Source: Pseudomonas weihenstephanensis (lineage in GTDB: Bacteria; Pseudomonadota; Gammaproteobacteria; Pseudomonadales; Pseudomonadaceae). Taken from it: a DNA stretch of 64,000 nucleotides. The stretch lies in NCBI RefSeq assembly GCF_001043055.1, contig NZ_JYLF01000011.1, positions 62,001 through 126,000 on the forward strand. The letters are read 5' to 3'. Position numbers and translations under genes: made by a program. Position 1 is the first letter of the stretch. Each line of letters starts with the position of its first letter. This document shows positions 9,059 to 17,110 of this stretch, piece by piece. The notes beneath the pieces are model-generated. The model was given only the letters and a program-made list of their open reading frames with translations. It made no database searches and was not told where the DNA came from.

Positions 9059-9600
9059 GCAAGGCAGCGGCTGCACAGCCGACTTCCAGCAGCCTGAGCC
9101 GGTTTTGGCATAAATGGCGCTTTCACATCAACCTCCTGCTGTTGCTGGTGCCGTTGGGCTTCATGCCCAAATACTTTGCCGATGCGTCGCTGTTTCGCGG
9201 CGACAGCGGCTTGGGCGAGCGCGAAATCGGCACCGTAGAGGTCGGCCCCTGGAGTCTGCAACTGGCCGAACTGCGCGATGAAGCCCCGCGCCCCGATGGC
9301 CCCGCAGGCTACATGAAAAGCTTTAACGCGGCCTTGTGCGACGCCTGCATCGAACCGGTCAAGGCCGTTTACCTGCGTGTTGGCAAGCCGCGCAGCTTGC
9401 GCACCGCCGGGGTGATTTTCTTCGGCACGCCTTATCGCCTGGGAGCCACCGTGCCGATCCCCCTGCGCACCCAAGAGGAGGCCGACCTGTGGATCACCCT
9501 GGAAGGCTGGGACGGTTCAGTGCATCAGGCATCCATTCCCCTGAAGCAAGCCTCACCGGCCACGGTGGCCTGGCTCAAACAACGAGGAGGCAAATCATGA
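9055..9600 (+). CDS. fpvH: FpvH, membrane-anchored partner of the FpvG reductase
   Basis: 181 residues with one hydrophobic anchor near residues 24-42 (HINLLLLLVPLGFMP) and a periplasmic domain. A CDAC (CxxC) pair sits at residues 95-98. Part of the fpvGHJK reduction module: in P. aeruginosa FpvH and FpvJ raise the efficiency of iron release from ferripyoverdine by FpvG. Its start overlaps the fpvG stop (ATGA), and its end overlaps fpvJ in the same way, so translation is coupled. The identity rests on gene order and neighbourhood more than on a recognisable domain. Confidence 0.85.
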   Translation: MSKAAAAQPTSSSLSRFWHKWRFHINLLLLLVPLGFMPKYFADASLFRGDSGLGEREIGTVEVGPWSLQLAELRDEAPRPDGPAGYMKSFNAALCDACIEPVKAVYLRVGKPRSLRTAGVIFFGTPYRLGATVPIPLRTQEEADLWITLEGWDGSVHQASIPLKQASPATVAWLKQRGGKS

Positions 9601-9941
9601 GCACACGTTTGTCCAACCGCCAAAAACGACGGCTAATGACCGCAGGTTTGGTGGTATTGCTGGGGGTCAGCCATCAGGCGTTGGCCCACAACCCCATGTG
9701 CGAATGCAAAGAAATCGAAGGGGCGCAAATACGCTGCACGGGTGGGTTCTCGGATGGCAGCGGTGCGCCGGGCGTCACCCTGGACGTCATCGGCTACGAC
9801 GAGACCATTCTGGTACCCGGCAAGCTGGGGACCGATTCGACCCTCACCTTCAAAAAGCCCGATGCTGAGTTTTATGTGCTGTTCGACGCAGGTCCCGGCC
9901 ACATCGTCGAAATTGACCAAGCCGACATCGAGGCCCCATGA
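9597..9941 (+). CDS. fpvJ: FpvJ, small periplasmic protein of the ferripyoverdine reduction module
   Basis: 114 residues. The ATG at 9597 overlaps the fpvH stop and follows a GAGGAGG ribosome-binding site, which fixes the start. A signal peptide (about residues 10-30, ending SHQALA) is followed by HNPMCECKEIEG, with a CxC pair and a third cysteine shortly after (IRCTG). The rest is a beta-rich domain resembling carboxypeptidase-regulatory-like folds (GYDETILVPGKLG). Known in P. aeruginosa to assist FpvG. The cysteine and histidine cluster at the mature N-terminus suggests a metal or redox role (inference). Confidence 0.83.
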   Translation: MSTRLSNRQKRRLMTAGLVVLLGVSHQALAHNPMCECKEIEGAQIRCTGGFSDGSGAPGVTLDVIGYDETILVPGKLGTDSTLTFKKPDAEFYVLFDAGPGHIVEIDQADIEAP

Positions 9942-10492
9942 ACACTTACGTCGTGCGCCCGGCCGGAGCCGGGCATGAAACCCTTTATGTGCTGCTGTTA
10001 TGCCTGTTGATCCTGACGGTCGCAGGTTCGGTGGTGGCCTGGCGTCACGAAACGCAAGCCGTCACCTCGGTGGCGTCCCATCAACTGGATGCACGACGCG
10101 ATCTGAACGCCGCCGAACAAGGGATCTATGCCGACCTGCGCGTCACCCTCGACGAAATCCAGCTGTTAGGCGAAGACTCAAACGCCCTTCCCGAACCCGC
10201 CGAACTGGCCGCTGAAGGTTTTGCACCGTTTGCCACCGATGCCAGCTCAGTGAGTCGCGGCGGCCATCAATGGCAGTTGCTCGGCGAGCAGGCGTATCTG
10301 GGCATCAGCCCGAACCCAAGCGTTGCCGGCTCGTTTTTACTGCGCATTGGCGCGCAGCCTGACGTGTGGCTTAACCGCAACAGCGCTGTCAGCGCTCCGA
10401 CCGATTTTAGCGATGCAGCCCTGAACCAGAATGGCTGGCAGCAAGTGATCGCGCAATTCGATGCCGGGGTGACTCGCCAGCATCGGCACTGA
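9938..10492 (+). CDS. fpvK: FpvK, single-pass membrane protein of the ferripyoverdine reduction module
   Basis: 184 residues with one N-terminal transmembrane helix (about 15-35) and a periplasmic domain without cysteines. It overlaps the fpvJ stop by 4 bases and is fourth in the fpvGHJKCDEF order. In P. aeruginosa FpvK is encoded at this place and contributes to ferripyoverdine dissociation; the molecular activity is unknown. I recognise it by position and overall shape (DUF6162-like). The 34-base gap to fpvC separates the reductase module from the ABC module within the same operon. Confidence 0.8.
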   Translation: MNTYVVRPAGAGHETLYVLLLCLLILTVAGSVVAWRHETQAVTSVASHQLDARRDLNAAEQGIYADLRVTLDEIQLLGEDSNALPEPAELAAEGFAPFATDASSVSRGGHQWQLLGEQAYLGISPNPSVAGSFLLRIGAQPDVWLNRNSAVSAPTDFSDAALNQNGWQQVIAQFDAGVTRQHRH

Positions 10493-10526
10493 ACCCACCG
10501 CTTGACCTGAGAGAAGACTGCTCGCC

Positions 10527-11465
10527 ATGTCCATTTCATCTGTTCTGCGTCGCCGCACCTTGTTGCTGGCCGGCCTGTTTGCCTTTTGCCTTGCGCCGCA
10601 AGCCTTTGCCGACACCCCTGCACCGCTGGCCAAACCGTTGCGCATTGGCATCACCCTGCACCCGTATTACAGCTACGTGAGCAATATCGTTGGCGACAAG
10701 GCCGAGGTCGTGCCGTTGATTCCGGCAGGCTTTAACCCCCATGCCTACGAACCGCGTGCCGAGGACATCAAACGCATCGGCACGCTGGACGTGATCGTGC
10801 TCAACGGCGTTGGCCATGACGACTTCGCCGACCGCATGATCGAAGCCAGTGAACGCCCCGACATCCCGGTGATCGAGGCCAACCAAAACGTCCCGTTGCT
10901 GGCAGCCACCGGCAATGCGGCTCGCGGTGCTGGCAAGGTGGTCAACCCGCACACCTTTCTGTCGATCAGCGCCTCGATTGCTCAGGTCAACAACATTGCC
11001 CGCGAGCTGGGCAAGCTTGACCCGGCCAACGCCAAAACCTACACCGCCAATGCGCGCGCCTATGGCAAACGCCTGCGCCAGATGCGCGCCGCAGCGCTGG
11101 CGAAACTGACCGAAGCACCCAATGCCGACCTGCGCGTGGCCACCGTACACGCGGCTTACGACTATCTGCTGCGCGAATTCGGCCTGGAGGTCACCGCCGT
11201 GGTCGAGCCTGCACACGGCATCGAACCAAGCCCCAGCCAACTGAAAAAAACCATCGACCAATTGCGCGCGCTGGATGTGAAAGTGATTTTCTCGGAGATG
11301 GACTTCCCGTCCACCTATGTCGAGACCATTCAGCGTGAGTCCGGGGTCAAGCTGTACCCGCTGTCGCACATTTCGTATGGCGATTACAGCGCCGATAAAT
11401 ACGAAAAAGAAATGACCGGCAACCTCAATACCGTGGTCAAGGCGATACAGGAGGCAGGCGCATGA
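10527..11465 (+). CDS. fpvC: FpvC, periplasmic metal-binding protein of the ZnuA/PsaA class
   Basis: 312 residues with a signal peptide ending AQAFA and a cluster A-I metal-binding fold. Metal ligands expected for the family are visible: His in NPHAYEP (about residue 73), His in NPHTF (about 139) and His in VATVHAAYDY (about 205); the fourth position is replaced by the SEMDF/PLSHISYGDY region. In P. aeruginosa FpvC binds Fe(II) released from pyoverdine and works beside FpvF. It overlaps fpvD by 4 bases. Two binding proteins serving one ABC transporter is a feature of this locus. Confidence 0.9.
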   Translation: MSISSVLRRRTLLLAGLFAFCLAPQAFADTPAPLAKPLRIGITLHPYYSYVSNIVGDKAEVVPLIPAGFNPHAYEPRAEDIKRIGTLDVIVLNGVGHDDFADRMIEASERPDIPVIEANQNVPLLAATGNAARGAGKVVNPHTFLSISASIAQVNNIARELGKLDPANAKTYTANARAYGKRLRQMRAAALAKLTEAPNADLRVATVHAAYDYLLREFGLEVTAVVEPAHGIEPSPSQLKKTIDQLRALDVKVIFSEMDFPSTYVETIQRESGVKLYPLSHISYGDYSADKYEKEMTGNLNTVVKAIQEAGA

Positions 11466-12217
11466 GCGCAGCTGAGCCTTTGGGCACCGTCACTGTAGGC
11501 CCGGGCGTGGCGTTTGATCAGGTCTCGCTGACTCTGGGGCGCACCCTGATTCTGGACCATGTCAGCTTCAACATTCGCCCCGGCAGTGTGCACGCACTGG
11601 TCGGACCCAACGGCGGCGGCAAAAGCTCACTGATCAAGACCCTGCTGGGGCAAATGCCCCATCAAGGCCGTCTGTGCCTGAGCTGGCCTGCCGAACCTGG
11701 CCTGATCGGCTACGTGCCACAAGCACTGGAATTCGACCGCGGCTTGCCCATGACCGTCGACGATTTCATGGCCGCCATGTGTCAGCGCCTGCCTGCATTC
11801 ATGGGGCTGTCACGCAAGGTGGCGCCAGCGATTGGTGACGCGCTGGAGCGGGTGGGCATGCAAGACAAACGCAAACGGCGCATGGGCGCTCTGTCCGGTG
11901 GCGAGCGCCAGCGCGTATTGCTCGCGCAAGGGCTGATTCCCTCCCCGCAGTTGCTGGTACTGGATGAACCGATGTCTGCGCTGGACGAAGCCGGTGCTCA
12001 AGTCTTTGAGCGCCTGCTCGCCGACTGGCGGCAGAGCGGTGTCACCGTGGTGTGGATCGAGCATGACTTGGCAGCGGTCAAACGCTTGGCAGAGCGCGTA
12101 ACCGGCCTCAATCGCCGCGTGCTGTTTGACGGGCCTCCCGAGCACACCCTCAGCCCCGATCGCTTGCTGAGCCTGTTCTCAACCCACCCCACCGTTCAGG
12201 GGAGTGCTCACTCATGA
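11462..12217 (+). CDS. fpvD: FpvD, ATPase of the FpvCDEF ABC transporter
   Basis: 251 residues. Walker A GPNGGGKSS (near residues 50-58), signature LSGGERQRV (near 143) and Walker B LLVLDEPMSALDEAG with the switch His in IEHD are all intact. It belongs to the metal-type (ZnuC/MntB) group of ATPases. It energises FpvE in the inner membrane. Start and stop overlap its neighbours by 4 bases each (ATGA), fitting tight coupling with fpvC and fpvE. Confidence 0.92.
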   Translation: MSAAEPLGTVTVGPGVAFDQVSLTLGRTLILDHVSFNIRPGSVHALVGPNGGGKSSLIKTLLGQMPHQGRLCLSWPAEPGLIGYVPQALEFDRGLPMTVDDFMAAMCQRLPAFMGLSRKVAPAIGDALERVGMQDKRKRRMGALSGGERQRVLLAQGLIPSPQLLVLDEPMSALDEAGAQVFERLLADWRQSGVTVVWIEHDLAAVKRLAERVTGLNRRVLFDGPPEHTLSPDRLLSLFSTHPTVQGSAHS

Positions 12218-13113
12218 GTTACGAAGCATTTCGCCTGATGGTGCAGGGCTGGGCCACAGCGGGTTACCTGCCCGAAGTTCTGGCCTATGGTTTTGTCGTC
12301 AACGCCCTGCTCGCCGGGCTGCTGATCGGCCCCGTGCTCGGCGGCCTGGGCACGCTGGTGGTCGTAAAACGCTTCGCGTTCTTTTCCGAAGCGGTCGGGC
12401 ACGCGGCGCTGACCGGCGTGGCCATTGGTATCTTGCTCGGCGAACCCTACACCGGCCCGTATGGCAGCCTGTTCGGCTATTGCTTGCTGTTCGGCATTTC
12501 CCTGAATTACTTGCGTAATCGCACCGGGTTAGCCCCGGACACCTTGATCGGGGTATTCCTGTCCGTCTCGTTGGCACTGGGCGCCAGCCTGCTGCTTATT
12601 CTGGCGGGCAAGATCAACGTGCACATTCTCGAAAACGTACTATTTGGCTCCGTTCTGACCGTCAACGGCAACGATCTGCTGGTATTGGCCATTGTCGGCG
12701 CGTTGGTGCTGGGGCTGAGCCTGCCGCTGTACAACCGCATCATGCTCGCCAGCTTCAACCCGCAACTGGCCGCCGTGCGCGGGGTCGCCGTGAAGTCGCT
12801 GGACTACTTGTTCGTGATTCTGGTGACGCTCATCACCGTGGCCGCCGTGAAAGTCATCGGTGCGATTCTGGTCGGCGCTTTGCTGGTCATACCCGCAGCG
12901 GCTGCGCGCTTGCTCAGCCAGTCGCTCAGAGGCTTCTTCTGGATCTCGGTCCTGATTGCCACTGTCAGCACGCTCTGCGGGATCCTGCTACCGATTGTGT
13001 TCGACCTGCCCATCCCCTCCGGCGCTGCGATCATTCTGGTGGCCGGTATCGCCTTCGCCCTCGCTGCCATTGCGCGCGGGGTGGTCCCCAGCCTGAAAGG
13101 GAATATTGGATAA
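12214..13113 (+). CDS. fpvE: FpvE, ABC-3 family permease of the FpvCDEF transporter
   Basis: 299 residues with about eight hydrophobic helices, the pattern of ZnuB/MntC permeases; the segment GFVVNALLAGLLIGPVLGGLGTLVVVKRFAFFSEAVGHAALTG is the family hallmark described here in two parts: GPVLGGLGTLVVVKR and FFSEAVGHAALTG, the coupling region with the ATPase. Inner membrane. It overlaps fpvD by 4 bases and ends directly against the fpvF start. Confidence 0.9.
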   Translation: MSYEAFRLMVQGWATAGYLPEVLAYGFVVNALLAGLLIGPVLGGLGTLVVVKRFAFFSEAVGHAALTGVAIGILLGEPYTGPYGSLFGYCLLFGISLNYLRNRTGLAPDTLIGVFLSVSLALGASLLLILAGKINVHILENVLFGSVLTVNGNDLLVLAIVGALVLGLSLPLYNRIMLASFNPQLAAVRGVAVKSLDYLFVILVTLITVAAVKVIGAILVGALLVIPAAAARLLSQSLRGFFWISVLIATVSTLCGILLPIVFDLPIPSGAAIILVAGIAFALAAIARGVVPSLKGNIG

Positions 13114-14019
13114 ATGCACACTTTGCGCACCCTCACCCTCGCGCTGGCCCTCACCGGCCTGTTCAGTTCACCGCTTCAGGCCGCCGATGCGCCCTCACCA
13201 CCGGTGCGCATTCTGGCCAGCCTGCCCATCACCTATGGCTTGGGCCAATGGTTGCTCAACGACAGCGGCGTGAGCCTGGAACGCGCCGCTGCCGCCAACT
13301 TGCCCGGCAGTCGACAGAGCGCCTACTTCAGCGGTCGCGGCGCCCCTGCCCTGCACAAACTGGCTGAACACGCCGACGCGGTGATCGGGCTGCGCTCCGT
13401 GTGGAGCGATGATCCGCTCTACCCAATGGCACGGCGCAGCAACATCCGCATCGTCGAAGTCGATGCGGCACGCCCGGTCGACGGCAGCTTGCCGGGCATC
13501 GCCTTGCAACCGGGCACCCCGCACGACGGTCTCAACAGTCAACCGTGGCTGGCGAGCAACAACATGGGGCGTATGGCCGACGTTATCGCAGCCGACTTGG
13601 TGCGCCTGGCGCCCGCCGCCAAACCGCAGATCGAAGCCAACCTGGCCGCCCTCAAGCAACGCCTGCTCAAACTCAACGCAGACAGCGAAGCGCAACTGGC
13701 CAAGGCCGATAACCTGAGCGTGGTGAGCTTGTCCGATCGACTGGACTACCTGCTGGGCGGCTTGAATCTGGAGCGCGTGGACTTCGAGCACACTCGCGAC
13801 CAGACGTGGACACCCGACACCCTCAAGGCCCTGACCCAAACCCTGAAAGACAATGACGTTGCATTGGTGCTGGACCATCGCGCACCGTCCGACGCATTAA
13901 AAACAGCGGTGACGCAAGGTGGCAGTGAACTGCTGGTGATCATCACGGACGGGGCTGACCCGGTCGCCGAATTGCAACGCAATATCGAGGCGATTGTTAA
14001 GGGGTTAACCAAGAGCTAA
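13114..14019 (+). CDS. fpvF: FpvF, second periplasmic binding protein (ZnuA-like fold, metal histidines absent)
   Basis: 301 residues with a signal peptide ending PLQA. The fold resembles FpvC, but the position of the NPHAYEP loop reads LPGSRQSAYFSG and the other ligand histidines are also missing. In P. aeruginosa FpvF binds pyoverdine or its iron complex together with FpvC, and loss of metal ligands fits recognition of a larger ligand. The start ATG follows the fpvE TAA with no gap. Last gene of the operon; a perfect palindrome lies 25 bases after the stop. Confidence 0.88.
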   Translation: MHTLRTLTLALALTGLFSSPLQAADAPSPPVRILASLPITYGLGQWLLNDSGVSLERAAAANLPGSRQSAYFSGRGAPALHKLAEHADAVIGLRSVWSDDPLYPMARRSNIRIVEVDAARPVDGSLPGIALQPGTPHDGLNSQPWLASNNMGRMADVIAADLVRLAPAAKPQIEANLAALKQRLLKLNADSEAQLAKADNLSVVSLSDRLDYLLGGLNLERVDFEHTRDQTWTPDTLKALTQTLKDNDVALVLDHRAPSDALKTAVTQGGSELLVIITDGADPVAELQRNIEAIVKGLTKS

Positions 14020-14044
14020 GGCATTTTCACATCGCTGCAAACTC

Positions 14045-14074
14045 GTTTGCGGCCCTGTATACAGGGCCGCAAAC
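14045..14074. terminator. Perfect 30-base palindrome after fpvF
   Basis: Arm GTTTGCGGCCCTGTA at 14045-14059 is followed at once by its exact reverse complement. The stem is very GC-rich but no T-run follows, so it may be a stem-loop attenuating or stabilising the fpv mRNA rather than a classical terminator, or a protein site. Confidence 0.5.
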
Positions 14075-14164
14075 GGAGCCGCTCATGTCAGCAATGGATA
14101 ACCGGACACCGCGTAAAAACATCGCCGATGCACAAACGGTTGCGAAATGACGCGCAGTTAAATA

Positions 14165-14180
14165 CTGTATGCGCATACAG
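14165..14180. promoter_or_regulatory. LexA (SOS) box upstream of DUF1654-endA
   Basis: CTGTATGCGCATACAG matches the LexA consensus CTGT-N8-ACAG and is a perfect palindrome. It lies 19 bases before the DUF1654 start, in the right place to block the promoter, so the pair is probably induced by DNA damage. Confidence 0.8.
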
Positions 14181-14198
14181 CTAACCAAGGATCGCATC

Positions 14199-14450
14199 AT
14201 GGCTAAAAAAGCAGCGAAAGCGCCAACCCCTCCGACCCCCTACGAACTTTTCGGACTTCGCATTCAAAAAGAAATCAGCTCTCCCAAGGCACAAAAAGCC
14301 AAAATGGCTGTCCTTTTGCGTCAGGAAGGTGACAACCCGGAGTGGTGGGAACGCCTGATAGAAGAAATCTCCGAAAACGATAACGTCACCATTGCCCACC
14401 GGGATTGTGGTGGGGTCAACGTTTTCTGGACCGTGCTCGAGGAAGACTGA
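14199..14450 (+). CDS. DUF1654 family protein, SOS-controlled
   Basis: 83 residues, cytoplasmic, starting MAKKAAKAP with a lysine/alanine/proline-rich leader and then the DUF1654 core (YELFGLRIQKEISSPKAQ ... EWWERLIEEISENDNVTI). The function is unknown; members are Pseudomonas proteins often found in SOS and prophage settings. The start is set by AAGG at 14187-14190; the upstream in-frame ATG at 14169 lies inside the LexA box and is unlikely. Followed after 4 bases by endA, so the two are co-transcribed. Confidence 0.82.
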   Translation: MAKKAAKAPTPPTPYELFGLRIQKEISSPKAQKAKMAVLLRQEGDNPEWWERLIEEISENDNVTIAHRDCGGVNVFWTVLEED

Positions 14451-14454
14451 GTTA

Positions 14455-15144
14455 ATGAGGGTTCGTTTACTGGCACTCGCCAGCCTCTTCACTGCTTTAA
14501 GCGTACAGGCGGCTGCGCCGCAAACCTTTAGCGAAGCAAAAAAGGTTGCCTGGAAGCTCTACGCGCCACAGTCCACCGAGTTTTACTGTGGCTGTAAATA
14601 CACTGGCAACCGCGTCAACTTGCAAGCCTGTGGTTACGTGCCGCGAAAAAATGCCAATCGCGCGGCACGCATTGAATGGGAACATATTGTTCCGGCGTGG
14701 CAAATTGGTCATCAACGTCAATGCTGGCAAAAAGGTGGACGCAAAAACTGCACCCGCAACGACCCGGTGTACAAGGTGGCTGAGGCCGACTTGCACAACC
14801 TGGTGCCAAGCATTGGCGAGGTCAATGGCGACCGTAACAATTTCAGCTTTGGCTGGCTCCCGGCACAACCCGCCCAGTACGGTTCGTGTTTGACCCAGGT
14901 CGACTTCAAAGCCAAAAAGGTCATGCCACGCCCCTCCATTCGCGGGATGATTGCACGCACCTACTTTTATATGAGCAAGCGCTACAATTTACGCCTGTCC
15001 AAACAAGACCTTCAGCTGTACCAGGCTTGGGATAAAACCTACCCGGTGCAGGCGTGGGAACGTCAACGTAACCAGGCGGTTGCCTGTGTCATGGGCCGCG
15101 GAAATGAATTTGTCGGCCCCGTTAATCTCAAGGCCTGCGGCTGA
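14455..15144 (+). CDS. endA: Endonuclease I (secreted DNase)
   Basis: 229 residues. Signal peptide (to SVQAA, about residue 20), then the endonuclease I domain: CGCKYTG, RAARIEWEHIVPAWQIG with the catalytic histidine of the beta-beta-alpha-metal motif, and ADLHNLVPSIGEVNGDRNNF with the Asn/Asp metal ligands. Eight or so cysteines suit disulfides in the periplasm or outside. Relatives such as EndA and Dns cut double-stranded DNA non-specifically. Its place behind a LexA box links it to DNA damage; it may also supply nucleotides from external DNA. Confidence 0.92.
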   Translation: MRVRLLALASLFTALSVQAAAPQTFSEAKKVAWKLYAPQSTEFYCGCKYTGNRVNLQACGYVPRKNANRAARIEWEHIVPAWQIGHQRQCWQKGGRKNCTRNDPVYKVAEADLHNLVPSIGEVNGDRNNFSFGWLPAQPAQYGSCLTQVDFKAKKVMPRPSIRGMIARTYFYMSKRYNLRLSKQDLQLYQAWDKTYPVQAWERQRNQAVACVMGRGNEFVGPVNLKACG

Positions 15145-15173
15145 ATTAAAAGTCGGCTTTACTTAGCCTTGGG

Positions 15174-15192
15174 TCCTGCACCCAATGCAGGA
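15174..15192. other. Short stem-loop after endA
   Basis: TCCTGCA, a 5-base loop and TGCAGGA form a perfect seven-base stem 30 bases after the endA stop; outer CCTTG/CAAGG can extend it. No T-run, so a terminator role is only possible. Confidence 0.35.
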
Positions 15193-15301
15193 TTCAAGGT
15201 GTCCACACATGAGTAGACCGGTTGGGGTGCCTTGGCGTTTTACCCTCATCAAAGAGGTCCATTTATTGCCCAAGTGCCATTACTGAGCTATTACTCTGCA
15301 C

Positions 15302-16015
15302 ATGATTAGACAAGCTCGTTCCAACAAGAAACAACGCGTGGTTGATGAACTCGTTCACCGGATAGAAAGCGGGCTGTTAGCCGATGGTTTACCCCTCCCT
15401 GAAGAAGACCAGCTCGCTCAAGAGTTGGGCGTCAGTCGTAGCACGTTGCGTCAGGCCTTGACTGAACTGGAGCACCGGCGTTACATCGCGATGCAAACCG
15501 GCGGCGGCTCTGTTGTCACCTATGACGGCATGACGCTGGACCAAAACAACGGCTGGACTCAGGCACTGGCCGACACCGGCGCGCGCATCCACACTGAGTT
15601 GCTGCGATTTGAAACCATCGAACGGCCTGAGTTGCTCCATCAATTTGGCGTGAGCCATTTCATTGCGCTCGACCGTCGGCGACGACGGGCTGATGGCACC
15701 GCCGTTTCGCTGGAGCGCTCACTGATGCCTGCCACCCACGGTCTTGAAAGTTTGCCGCGTGTGGGACTGATCGATGATTCGCTGACCATTACCCTCGCCG
15801 CCTATGGCTTCGTGGGCGAGCGGGGTGATCAATGGATCGGGGCCGAACCTTTGAGCGAGGAAGAAGCGCTGCTGTTGGGTCGTGCGCCCGGCACGGTTTT
15901 CCTCAAAGCCTTGCGCACCACCTACGACCGGCAGGGGCGTTTTATGGAACAGGTCGAAAGCTGGCTTGATCCCCTGCACTTTCGGATGCACCAATCGTTT
16001 GGAGCGCCAACATGA
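15302..16015 (+). CDS. GntR family regulator (HutC/UTRA subfamily)
   Basis: 237 residues: N-terminal GntR winged helix (about 15-75, with EDQLAQELGVSRSTLRQALTELE) and a C-terminal UTRA ligand domain (about 95-235). It overlaps the next gene by 4 bases, so it is the first gene of the operon it presumably represses. The equivalent of YegW in the E. coli yegTUVW cluster. The ligand is likely the nucleoside-like substrate of the pathway or its phosphate (inference). Confidence 0.88.
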   Translation: MIRQARSNKKQRVVDELVHRIESGLLADGLPLPEEDQLAQELGVSRSTLRQALTELEHRRYIAMQTGGGSVVTYDGMTLDQNNGWTQALADTGARIHTELLRFETIERPELLHQFGVSHFIALDRRRRRADGTAVSLERSLMPATHGLESLPRVGLIDDSLTITLAAYGFVGERGDQWIGAEPLSEEEALLLGRAPGTVFLKALRTTYDRQGRFMEQVESWLDPLHFRMHQSFGAPT

Positions 16016-17016
16016 GTCAACTGGATCGCGCCCTGGGGGCCTTTTACGGGCTGGCATTGGGCGACGCCTTGGGTATGCCCACCCAATCGTTTAGCCGAGC
16101 CCAGATCCTCGAGCGTTTCGGCGCCATCACCGATCTGCAAGACGCCCCCGCCGATCAACCCATTGCGCCCAACATGCCCAAGGGATCCATCACCGACGAC
16201 ACCGAGCAAGCCATTCTGGTCGCACAGTTGCTGGTCGAAGGGGATACCCGCATAGATCCCGCACAACTGGCGCGTCGGTTGATCGACTGGGAAGCCCGCA
16301 TGCAAGCCAAAGGCTCACAAGACTTGCTGGGCCCTTCAACCAAGCACGCACTCAGCCTGATCCTGGCCGGCCACAGTGTGGCAGAGGCGGGACGCTTCGG
16401 CACCACCAACGGCGCGGCCATGCGCATCACCCCGGTGGGGATCGCCTGCGATATCGCCCGCCCCGACCACTTCATCAACACAGTCGTTCAAGCCTGCCAA
16501 GTGACCCATAACACCAGCCTGGGCATCGCCAGCGCAGCCGCCGTGGCAGCCGTGGTATCAAGCGGCATCAATGGCAAAACACTGGAACACGCGCTCAATG
16601 CTGGCACTGAAATGGCCTTTAGAGCCGAGCATCATGGGCATTGGGTGGCAGGTGCTCGCATCGGGCCGCGTATACGTTGGGCGCGCGAAGCCAGCACACG
16701 GTGCAATAACGATAACCTGGGCGACTTGCTGTATGACGTGATTGGCACCTCTGTCGCCTCGCAAGAGTCAGTAGTCGCCGCTTTTGCGCTGGCGCAACGT
16801 GTGGCCAGTGGCGCCATGAACAGTTTCGACGCGCTGTGCATGGCCGCCAGCATTGGTGGTGATACCGATACCATTGGCGCCGTACTCGGGGCCATGCTCG
16901 GCGCGTGCGAAGGGCTGGATCGCTGGCCTGTACCGCTGATAGCCCACGTAAAAGAGGTCAATCAGTTGCAACTTGAACCTTTGGTCAAGGCGCTACTGAA
17001 CCTGCGCAACGCTTAA
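16012..17016 (+). CDS. ADP-ribosylglycohydrolase family protein (YegU-like)
   Basis: 334 residues, cytoplasmic, binuclear-magnesium ADP-ribosyl hydrolase fold. The metal-site motifs are present: GLALGDALG (about 10-18), SITDDTEQ (about 62-69) and SIGGDTDTIGAVLG near 280-293. Members cleave N-glycosidic bonds of ADP-ribose conjugates or small ribosyl compounds. Placed between a GntR regulator and a nucleobase-type permease plus a sugar kinase, it more likely acts on a small imported riboside than on modified proteins (inference). Overlaps the regulator by 4 bases. Confidence 0.88.
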   Translation: MSQLDRALGAFYGLALGDALGMPTQSFSRAQILERFGAITDLQDAPADQPIAPNMPKGSITDDTEQAILVAQLLVEGDTRIDPAQLARRLIDWEARMQAKGSQDLLGPSTKHALSLILAGHSVAEAGRFGTTNGAAMRITPVGIACDIARPDHFINTVVQACQVTHNTSLGIASAAAVAAVVSSGINGKTLEHALNAGTEMAFRAEHHGHWVAGARIGPRIRWAREASTRCNNDNLGDLLYDVIGTSVASQESVVAAFALAQRVASGAMNSFDALCMAASIGGDTDTIGAVLGAMLGACEGLDRWPVPLIAHVKEVNQLQLEPLVKALLNLRNA

Positions 17017-17110
17017 TCTCCCGCGCAATGGAATGCACACAGGCTTGAACACTGAAGCCTGCGCGACACGCTGCTTACAACCATAAAAACAGCCTCAGGA
17101 GCTGCATCCC

